Part shown: positions 17,780-24,140 of the stretch, piece after piece | Position numbering within the stretch: the stretch's first letter is position 1 | How the letters are laid out: each line of letters opens with the position of its first letter | NCBI RefSeq assembly: GCF_041224415.1 | Contig: NZ_JBGFFE010000002.1 | Span: 62,001-126,000, forward strand | DNA from: Clostridium_B lapidicellarium | GTDB taxonomy: Bacteria; Bacillota; Clostridia; Clostridiales; Clostridiaceae | Length of the DNA: 64,000 nucleotides | Direction: 5' to 3' | The notes under the pieces: generated by a model | The model's database searches: none | Told to the model about the DNA's origin: nothing | What the model saw: only the letters and a program-made list of their open reading frames with translations | Program-made: the position numbers and the translations under genes

Positions 17780-18676
17780 TTAATTCATTTCATAAGCCTT
17801 ATCAATATATTCCTTAGCCTTCTCAAAATCCTTAGCATTTTTTATTGTGAGTTCCAAATCTCCAGTTCCCCAATGGCCAACTTTACTTACATCTCTTGTA
17901 AAACCATTTTCAAGCACAATGTCTTCTGGACTTAACCTTAAATATAGCATTATGCTTTTCATCCTAACTTCTACACATACAATATTTTTTATTTTCTTAA
18001 ATGCACTATACAATTTTAATTTATTTTCCGTAACATCATCGCCTAATGCCAAAACATAGTCTCTAAGAGAATAATATAATTCTCTTAATTTTGAACTCGT
18101 CGTTTCCAATTGTTCATCAAAAGTTTTATCTGTACTCTGTTTAACTACTTTTTCTGTATTCGTGTCCTTAATTGCTGTAGCTACATTAGAATTTATCAGG
18201 TCAAACATCAAAAGTTTCTCTCCAAATTTTTTATATCGTATTAAATCTATATTTCTATTTATTTGTTTTACAGCATATTCATCATATTTAGTAAAATCTC
18301 CCGCTATGCAAATAAGGCGTGGCATACTCCAATCAAGCTTATCTGAGAATTCCTTTCCTAATGTATTCATAACTAAAAGTTCAAAATCAGCTTTATGATC
18401 CAAAAGCCAATCCAGATAAAACAATCCTTGATTTATTACATTTTCATTGCTAGCTCTTTTATATTCAAAAATTACAGGACAATTATTTTCATCTATGCCT
18501 AAACTATCTATGCGCCCTCCATTTGATGTTGTATATTCACTTTTAAGAAAGTTGACGCCAAAAAATACAGACATATTTTTTTCAATTAATGTTTGCAATT
18601 CTCTCTCTAATGTTGCCCATTTAGCTGGCAGCTCTTCTACTTTATCATCTATTTTAAATAATTTTATATCAGACAT
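17780..18676 (-). CDS. NucS-like nuclease with DUF5655 domain
   Basis: The 298-aa protein has a PD-(D/E)XK core typical of DUF91/NucS-like proteins: GGRIDSLGID with D57, FEYKRASN with E71 and K73, and NQGLFYLDWL with Q83. Residues from about 185 to the end fit a DUF5655 domain, including a GHWGTGDLELTI stretch. Such proteins occur in defence-rich and mobile regions and are presumed DNA-binding or nuclease proteins of unknown target. ATG has TAGGAG upstream, and a TATAAT at 18710-18715 may be its -10 box. Confidence 0.72.
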   Translation of the reverse strand: MSDIKLFKIDDKVEELPAKWATLERELQTLIEKNMSVFFGVNFLKSEYTTSNGGRIDSLGIDENNCPVIFEYKRASNENVINQGLFYLDWLLDHKADFELLVMNTLGKEFSDKLDWSMPRLICIAGDFTKYDEYAVKQINRNIDLIRYKKFGEKLLMFDLINSNVATAIKDTNTEKVVKQSTDKTFDEQLETTSSKLRELYYSLRDYVLALGDDVTENKLKLYSAFKKIKNIVCVEVRMKSIMLYLRLSPEDIVLENGFTRDVSKVGHWGTGDLELTIKNAKDFEKAKEYIDKAYEMN

Positions 18677-18773
18677 TTTAATCGCTCCTAACCACCGTTT
18701 TACATAAATATTATAGCACAGGAAATTTCAATTCATAATCTTATATCAGTTAACACACATTTTGTCTATATAA

Positions 18774-18813
18774 AAAAGCCTTAAGTGCATCACCTGCAAC
18801 ACTCAAAGGCTTT
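18774..18813 (-). terminator. Intrinsic terminator
   Basis: On the minus strand AAGCCTTTGAGTG pairs with CACTTAAGGCTT (one bulge) over a 12-base loop, followed by TTTTTTATA. It would stop leftward transcription from the 545-aa gene before the NucS-like gene. Confidence 0.8.
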
Positions 18814-18851
18814 CTAGCTTAATAACTTTTGCTATATTTTCTTTTTCTTAC

Positions 18852-18963
18852 CGTTTACTAACCCTGTATCACTAAACATATACAACCTTTAACATTTCCT
18901 AATCCCAGCTATACCAATGTCTCTAACTGTCTTTTCTTTTAATCTTAACAACTGTCCCCACAT
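18852..18963 (-). repeat. Diverged copy of the rlmD 3' end (attachment-like), copy 1
   Basis: About 112 bp matches 22062-22174 along its whole length at roughly three quarters identity. On the minus strand it reads HVGTVVKIKRKDS then TAG, against AHVETIVKLKRKDS then TAG for the real rlmD C-terminus. Homology also covers about 70 bp beyond the stop. No rlmD sequence lies upstream of it. The simplest reading is an attachment-site relic left by tandem integration of two elements. Confidence 0.75.
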
Positions 18964-18970
18964 GTCTAAT

Positions 18971-18990
18971 AACTATAATATTGATACAAT
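18971..18990 (-). repeat. 20-bp inverted repeat, right copy
   Basis: AACTATAATATTGATACAAT is the exact reverse complement of 16047-16066. It sits seven bases beyond the rlmD-like copy 1. Confidence 0.7.
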
Positions 18991-19089
18991 TTAGCGACTT
19001 CTTCATTGAAGGTATCGATTTTAATATTGCTAAACTGTATATGATTTCTGCTAAAAGGTGCACTGTATTTAAATCAAAACTTATTTTTA

Positions 19090-20727
19090 CTAATAATATG
19101 ATTTTCTAATGGCTTTTCTCTCTTCGTTTTCGCCATGTTCTCTCTCACCTAATAACTCATCTTTTCTATCTACCGTTGGATCATACCAATCAGCCTTTTT
19201 CTTTGCCCATTCAATCCATTCAGCAGCCTTTTCATCATTCACGTCAACTTTTGATTCTAAAGCATTTATATATGCTCTGATTTTACAGGCTGTATAATAA
19301 TCCTGTGACATATTTGTTAATGCAATAGTCTTATCAACTTCCTCATTATATCGAATTCTACGTTCTTCACGTAGCCTTTCCTCCTCAGCTTCTTTCCTTT
19401 TCGCATCTTCAAAAGCTTCTCGTTTTTTACGAACCACTTCAGATTCTTCATAGAGTTCTATTAGCATATCACCGAGCCTAGATTCTACCTTTTCCTTTTG
19501 GGAATCCCTAAAATGTCTACTTTTACGGATACAAATTCTTAGTTTTCCATTGAAAACATAATCATATTTTCTAATATTGGGTTGACTTGCCCATCCATTA
19601 TGGCGTTTTGCATCTTCATAGATAACTAATTGCTGTGCTTCCTGCCGGCTAATTTCATGATTGATTTTATCTTGAGCTTCAAATACTTCAAAAGTTACAT
19701 GTTCGTTTCTAATTGTAAGTGAAAGATCTTCATTAACTGAACCACCCAGCGACTCAACTTGACGATAAAGAGTATCAAGAATACGATAAACACGTGGAAG
19801 TGTTTCATTTGAAATGACACCAGCAAGAAAAGGAGGTCGATTAAAATAATTTTTAAAACTTCTTTGGGAGCCTTCCGGTTTTTTGTCGTCTTTATTCCAT
19901 TCCTTTACTTTAGCTTGGTAAGCTCTGATTTTCTTATGCAATTTTACATTTTCATCTAATACTTGAAGCTGCTCCGCTGCAATTAATACCTTTTGCCGTT
20001 CGTCTGCTGTCAAAAAAGCAAGTGTCTGTTGTGTCACATTTTGCACTTTAATACCTTCAAAAGTTTTTGAACCAATTTCTTCAGCAATTCCTTTTGCAGC
20101 AGGAAGATGAGGCCTTTTTACTTTTTCCCCAGCATGAATCCTTTCCCAATATCCTCGTGGGGGAACAGGCACATTCAATGATTTGCAAACCTTGTGTATC
20201 ACAACATCCGATACACCATATTGAAGTGCCACTTGAACAACTGATTTTGACCATACCTCTTCATATAGCTTTTCACGATTATAAATATTTCGTTCTCCTG
20301 AAACTGTACGATAAGCAAGCTGACTATTATTTCCATCTATAATTTCAACGTCTGATTGTTTCCTGATACCTTCAGTCTGTACTATATCTATAGTATCACC
20401 TAGTATTTTTGATTGGCTTTTCTCTGCTTTCACTTCACCTATGGTTTCAGAGGAAGATGAATGTTTTAAGTGTTTTGGTATAATGTTAATAGGAAGTAAA
20501 ACTTCACTATGAGAAGATTTTGGCAGCGGTGTTTTAGAAACTGGTTTTCCAAAACTCAACTTAGTCCAGTACCCTGATGGTGGAATAGGGAGTTCTATCT
20601 CCTTGCAAAGCCTAAGCAGTTCAGCATAGGGAACGTTATATTTCTTTGCAACACCAGATGCTGAGATTTCCCATATTTCTTTATACAGAAGTTCTCTACT
20701 TATTTTAATGAATTGTTCCTCAGGCAT
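19090..20727 (-). CDS. Unknown protein with duplicated HTH/PPxGYW module
   Basis: This 545-aa protein contains the same approximately 50-residue module twice. Copy 1 (about 12-62) has LLYKEIWEISASGVAKKYNV and IPPSGYWTKLSFGKP; copy 2 (about 151-205) has KLYEEVWSKSVVQVALQYGV and VPPRGYWERIHAGEK. Each looks like a helix-turn-helix followed by a Pro-Pro-x-Gly-Tyr-Trp turn. The C-terminal half has a conserved-looking block (YDYVFNGKLRICIRKSR at about 380-396), then a long charged coiled coil and a tryptophan-rich tail. I know the module from uncharacterised proteins of many bacteria, but not a function. It is probably DNA-binding. ATG has AGAGGG upstream. Confidence 0.6.
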   Translation of the reverse strand: MPEEQFIKISRELLYKEIWEISASGVAKKYNVPYAELLRLCKEIELPIPPSGYWTKLSFGKPVSKTPLPKSSHSEVLLPINIIPKHLKHSSSSETIGEVKAEKSQSKILGDTIDIVQTEGIRKQSDVEIIDGNNSQLAYRTVSGERNIYNREKLYEEVWSKSVVQVALQYGVSDVVIHKVCKSLNVPVPPRGYWERIHAGEKVKRPHLPAAKGIAEEIGSKTFEGIKVQNVTQQTLAFLTADERQKVLIAAEQLQVLDENVKLHKKIRAYQAKVKEWNKDDKKPEGSQRSFKNYFNRPPFLAGVISNETLPRVYRILDTLYRQVESLGGSVNEDLSLTIRNEHVTFEVFEAQDKINHEISRQEAQQLVIYEDAKRHNGWASQPNIRKYDYVFNGKLRICIRKSRHFRDSQKEKVESRLGDMLIELYEESEVVRKKREAFEDAKRKEAEEERLREERRIRYNEEVDKTIALTNMSQDYYTACKIRAYINALESKVDVNDEKAAEWIEWAKKKADWYDPTVDRKDELLGEREHGENEERKAIRKSYY

Positions 20728-20830
20728 ATCAATCCCTCTTTTCCATAATTTCTTTAGGTTTAAAGTGTACTATTTTTCTCTTCAATATCTTTCTCTTCAG
20801 AATCAAGCGAAAACGCATATTCGAATAATT

Positions 20831-21166
20831 TTAGGTCTCTTGTTCCACGCTTTCGCTTAATATAAAAAGCAGATCTTTTTTCATTTCTTCAAATTGAGAA
20901 ATAATTGTATTGAGACTCTTTTCTATGTTCTGAACCTGAACTTCTGATATTCTTCCATACTTATATGCAATTAATCGTTCGGCAATAATTTGGTAACTCC
21001 AGCTATTTGAATATTTATCTTCATTATGTATAGCAAATCCTATTGGAAGCAGGTCATTTCTCATGCCAATGCTGACTGCCATTGGTGATATTCCAAGATA
21101 ATCAGCTGCAATTTTACAAGTAATTTTAGAAAATTTTCTAATTTCTTCATCCGTGTATTTTGACAT
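20831..21166 (-). CDS. Small HTH/excisionase-like protein
   Basis: The 111-aa protein has ITCKIAADYLGISPMAVSIG, then MRNDLLPIGFAIHNE and WSYQIIAERLIAY. This pattern occurs in small firmicute phage and island proteins annotated as excisionase- or HTH-like. The C-terminus is a short coiled coil. I chose ATG at 21166, six bases after GAGGTG; a GTG nine bases earlier overlaps that site. Position between the serine recombinase stub and the 545-aa gene suits an excision or regulatory role, which is inferred. Confidence 0.5.
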   Translation of the reverse strand: MSKYTDEEIRKFSKITCKIAADYLGISPMAVSIGMRNDLLPIGFAIHNEDKYSNSWSYQIIAERLIAYKYGRISEVQVQNIEKSLNTIISQFEEMKKDLLFILSESVEQET

Positions 21167-21317
21167 ATGGCTCACCTCTATTCTGTTTTCTTATACTTTT
21201 TCAGTTTTTTAAATTTTACTACTTATAAAGTAAGTATATAGACTATTTCTCTGAAATTAAATATGCAGCAGCACTTTTTTACATAAATAAAACAAAGTTA
21301 ATCAATTAAAGTAAAAA

Positions 21318-21357
21318 ATATCCGTAAAGTAATCATTTCTGCCAACTATACGGGTAT
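21318..21357 (-). terminator. Terminator after the serine recombinase relic
   Basis: On the minus strand ATACCCGTATAGT pairs with ACTTTACGGATAT (two mismatches), followed by TTTTTTAC. Confidence 0.6.
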
Positions 21358-21365
21358 TCATCTAC

Positions 21366-21871
21366 TTATATATTCCACTGTAACTTAAACCCATCTTTAA
21401 AAACAAAGGTTATCTTTCTTTCCGAATTCACTTTTACTACTTCGATAACTGCATTCCAAATCCCATCATCAAGCTCTGTTAAAATAGTAGAACTTTTTTC
21501 TAATATCTTTATAAATTCCTCTATTCTCTCTTGTTTAGCAGTTCTCTCAATCCGTTTGTTATTAATTTCTGTAATCTTATTTTCTATAGCTTCATAACGT
21601 TTTGTTAATGGATTATAACGTTCTTCATATTCAGCTCGATCTAAAGCTGTGTATCCATTTTCCTCCACACACTTTTTAATAATTCTGCTACTACTTCAAG
21701 TTCATTTTGTAGATTAGCACTTTCCTTATCTAGTTTTGCAGTATCAATTAAAGCTTGTATTATAACTTCGTAACCTTTTAATATCTCATCTTTATTTTTA
21801 ACAATACTATTAAAAGCCTATAAAAAAGCTTTTTTTAAAGTATCCTCGTAAATATGAGATGTACCACACTT
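21366..21871 (-). pseudogene. Large serine recombinase, C-terminal relic
   Basis: Reading leftward across frames gives KCGTSHIYEDTLKKAFL, a TAG, AFNSIVKNKDEILKGYEV, IDTAKLDKESANLQNELEVV and AELLK. A -1 frameshift in an A-run near 21673-21677 is needed before CVEENGYTALDRAEYEERYN; one extra A would restore AELLKKCVEEN. The final 100 residues end in WNAVIEVVKVNSERKITFVF. This is the zinc-ribbon-to-C-terminus part of TndX/Ccr-like large serine recombinases. The catalytic N-terminal half is absent. It probably mediated integration at the neighbouring rlmD site and is now dead. Confidence 0.85.
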
Positions 21872-21968
21872 CTAATCATTTTTAAACTTAGAATTGCTTT
21901 GCTATATAACCTTTTATCCTAAGCTGTAAGCCTTAATTCTTCTATTTAAATTCCTTCAAAAAGCACTC

Positions 21969-22022
21969 AAAGTCCTTGAAAATCAAGGACTTCTATTGTA
22001 TCAAAATTATTGTTTACGTATG
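21969..22022. repeat. 54-bp element-end repeat, copy 2
   Basis: This matches 16021-16074. Its left part is a perfect hairpin (AAGTCCTTGA / TCAAGGACTT around AAA). It is only 39 bp from the rlmD-associated repeat, whereas copy 1 is 2.8 kb away from its counterpart. Confidence 0.75.
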
Positions 22023-22061
22023 ATATAGACGAGTGGTTTTATATTCTAGTAAAATATTTAT

Positions 22062-22174
22062 TGTTTCCTACCCCTGTATCACCAAACATATACAGCTTTT
22101 ACGATTTTATAACCACAGTTATACCAATTTCTCTAACTGTCTTTCCTTTTGAGCTTAACTATAGTCTCCACGTG
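22062..22174 (-). repeat. rlmD 3' end attachment region, copy 2
   Basis: This segment covers the last 13 codons and TAG of rlmD plus about 70 bp beyond it, and is matched by 18852-18963. It marks the chromosome/element boundary at the right side of the accessory region. Confidence 0.75.
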
Positions 22175-23527
22175 GGCCGTCTGCGGGAACATGTCCACTG
22201 GCTGAACCTTTTCAGGTCTATAGCCCAGATTGCTCAATATCCCAAGATCTCTGGCCAGCGTGGCAGGATCACAGGATACATAGACTATAGTCCTCGGGGA
22301 CATACTGGCAGCGGAACGGAGAAGAGCTGCATCACAGCCTTTTCTCGGAGGATCCACTACCATCACATCGGCCTTTATGCCCTCTTCTGCAAGTTTTGGT
22401 ATTATTTCTTCAGATTTGCCTGATATGAATTTCACATTGTGGATGCCGTTTTCCCTGGCATTTACTCCGGCATTTTCAACTGCAGACTCCACTATCTCAA
22501 TTCCATAGACCTTTTTTGCCTTCTGCGAGAGGAAAAGAGAAATGGTGCCGGTGCCGCAGTAGGCATCAAATACAATTTCATTCCCCGTAAGATGGGCATA
22601 TTCCAGTACTTTTCGGTAGAGGATCTTAGTCTGCAGTGGATTTACCTGAAAGAAGGACATGGGTGATATGTTAAATCTGAATTTGCCTATATAGTCGCTT
22701 ATACTGTCTTTTCCCCACAGTGTTACAGATTTATCTCCCAGTATAACGTTGGTCCTTCTGTCATTTATATTTTGAATTATACTCACTATATGGGGAATAT
22801 TCTGGATCAGGGCTTCTATAAATTCAGCCTTGTGAGGAATTTCGGACACGGAAGTCACAATTACAACCATTATCTCTCCTGTAACAAAGGCTTTTCTTAT
22901 CATTATATGCCTTATGATTCCCCTGCCGGTCTTTTCGTCGTAAACGGGGACATTGTATTTTTCAATCCATTTTCTTATAGATTTCACAACTCTATCCGCA
23001 GACTCATCCTGTATGAGACAGCTGTCCATATCTATTATGTCATGGCTCCTGTTTGCATAGAATCCAATCTTTAAACCAGACTCGTCCCTGCCAACTGGAA
23101 GCTGTACCTTATTCCTGTACCTGTATGGATTTTTCATCCCCAGAGTATCGTACAGTTTTAACGAATTCTCCCCGCTGGATTCGGTTACCTCAAATTTTCC
23201 TATTCTCTCGAGGCACTCTCTCACCCTGTTTTTTTTGAAATTCAGCTGTGCACTGTAGGACATATGCTGCAGCTGGCATCCACCGCATCTTTTATATACG
23301 GCACAGGGTGGATTGACTCTTTCAGGTGAGGGCTCAACCACATCGAGCAGTTTTCCAAAGGCAAAATTCTTGTTTACTTTTACTGCTTTTACAATTACCT
23401 TTTCACCCTGCAGAGCTCCGGGTATAAAAAACGTAAACCCGTCTATCCTTCCGACCCCTTCACCGCGGTATCCAATTCCACTTATTCTTAATATGTATTT
23501 CAAATTTTTCATTATTTTTTCCTTCAT
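22133..23527 (-). CDS. rlmD: 23S rRNA (uracil-C5)-methyltransferase, RumA/RlmD family
   Basis: This protein of about 464 aa has a TRAM-like N-terminus, an iron-sulfur cysteine cluster (CAVYKRCGGCQLQ), the SAM domain with FQVNPLQTKILY and FDAYCGTGTISLF, DPPRKGCD, and the catalytic cysteine in YVSCDPATLARDL. It methylates uridine in 23S rRNA; firmicutes often have one enzyme for two sites. ATG at 23527 follows AGGTG; the ATG-less extension to 23542 is unlikely. The 3' end is an integration target: related rum genes hold ICEs and prophages in streptococci. The gene is intact, so integration restored its last codons. Confidence 0.93.
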   Translation of the reverse strand: MKEKIMKNLKYILRISGIGYRGEGVGRIDGFTFFIPGALQGEKVIVKAVKVNKNFAFGKLLDVVEPSPERVNPPCAVYKRCGGCQLQHMSYSAQLNFKKNRVRECLERIGKFEVTESSGENSLKLYDTLGMKNPYRYRNKVQLPVGRDESGLKIGFYANRSHDIIDMDSCLIQDESADRVVKSIRKWIEKYNVPVYDEKTGRGIIRHIMIRKAFVTGEIMVVIVTSVSEIPHKAEFIEALIQNIPHIVSIIQNINDRRTNVILGDKSVTLWGKDSISDYIGKFRFNISPMSFFQVNPLQTKILYRKVLEYAHLTGNEIVFDAYCGTGTISLFLSQKAKKVYGIEIVESAVENAGVNARENGIHNVKFISGKSEEIIPKLAEEGIKADVMVVDPPRKGCDAALLRSAASMSPRTIVYVSCDPATLARDLGILSNLGYRPEKVQPVDMFPQTAHVETIVKLKRKDS

Positions 23528-23608
23528 GTCTTCACCTGCCAAAAAAATTAATTATCTACATATAGTATACATTATTTTTAAACCGAACTCTTCCCGCATA
23601 TAAAAAAA

Positions 23609-23628
23609 TTGCACCTTTAAAGGTGCAA
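23609..23628. terminator. Bidirectional terminator
   Basis: TTGCACCTTT/AAAGGTGCAA is a perfect 20-bp palindrome flanked by A-runs on one side and T-runs on the complement, upstream of rlmD. Confidence 0.75.
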
Positions 23629-23753
23629 AAAATATAGAATCAGTTGCCTTGATTTCTATTATATAATTTTATCCACATATTTAATAATTATACAATAAAT
23701 TTATAATTATTTCCAATGTTATAAATTAAAAAACAAAATAAGCCAAAAAAGGA

Positions 23754-23781
23754 TTGACAACCTGGCAAAGTATGTTATAAT
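23754..23781 (+). promoter_or_regulatory. Strong sigma-A promoter
   Basis: TTGACA (23754-23759) and TATAAT (23776-23781), both consensus, are 16 bases apart. They drive the 65-aa gene, which starts 85 bases after the -10 box. Confidence 0.88.
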
Positions 23782-23866
23782 AATAATTAATCAATAATAA
23801 TTATTAAATAAGACAATATAACAATTACTTTAAAATATTAAAATTTATAAATTTGGAGGTATTATA

Positions 23867-24064
23867 ATGAAGGACAAAAAGAACTTAAAATCAAAGGAAA
23901 ATGCAAACGAGGGAGAACTTCACAAGGACGCAGTGGACAAAAATGCAATATATACAGGTAAAGATGACGATATCGTATTGAATTGCGACGGAGAACCATG
24001 CAATTTTTCATACCGCAAAGATCTGTCAGATGATTCAAAGGATTCAAAGGACTCTCAGAAATAA
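23867..24064 (+). CDS. Small acidic/lysine-rich protein of unknown function
   Basis: A 65-aa protein, hydrophilic throughout, with no membrane segment. It has two cysteines in LNCDGEPCNFSYRKD (C-x4-C) and a tail of DSKDSKDSQ repeats. GGAGG lies eight bases before ATG, a consensus promoter lies upstream and a strong terminator follows, so this is a genuine monocistronic gene despite its size. It runs against the surrounding genes. I recognise no family. Possible roles, such as a metal-binding or stress peptide, are guesses. Confidence 0.7.
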   Translation: MKDKKNLKSKENANEGELHKDAVDKNAIYTGKDDDIVLNCDGEPCNFSYRKDLSDDSKDSKDSQK

Positions 24065-24111
24065 TTGAATTCATCAGCTCATATTTGATCTTTGCAGGAT
24101 TTTTATTTTAC

Positions 24112-24136
24112 AGCAGCTGTCAGCTGCTCTTTTTTT
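24112..24136 (+). terminator. Terminator of the 65-aa gene
   Basis: AGCAGCTG and CAGCTGCT arms around one T are followed by CTTTTTTTT. Confidence 0.88.
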
Positions 24137-24140
24137 TGAT

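Larger units (their letters stand above)
18677..19089. other. Junction region with promoter, terminator and rlmD-like fossil
   Basis: This gene-free stretch contains a possible -10 box for the NucS-like gene (TATAAT at 18710-18715, minus strand), a terminator at 18774-18813, the rlmD 3'-end-like repeat at 18852-18963 and the 20-bp inverted repeat at 18971-18990. It looks like an integration junction. Confidence 0.6.

Noticed and set aside
21366..21871. Programmed frameshift in the serine recombinase
   Set aside because: The catalytic half is missing and there is also an in-frame stop, so this is decay.
22010..22423. Rightward 137-codon ORF overlapping the end of rlmD
   Set aside because: It is antisense to the conserved rlmD coding region and has no ribosome site.
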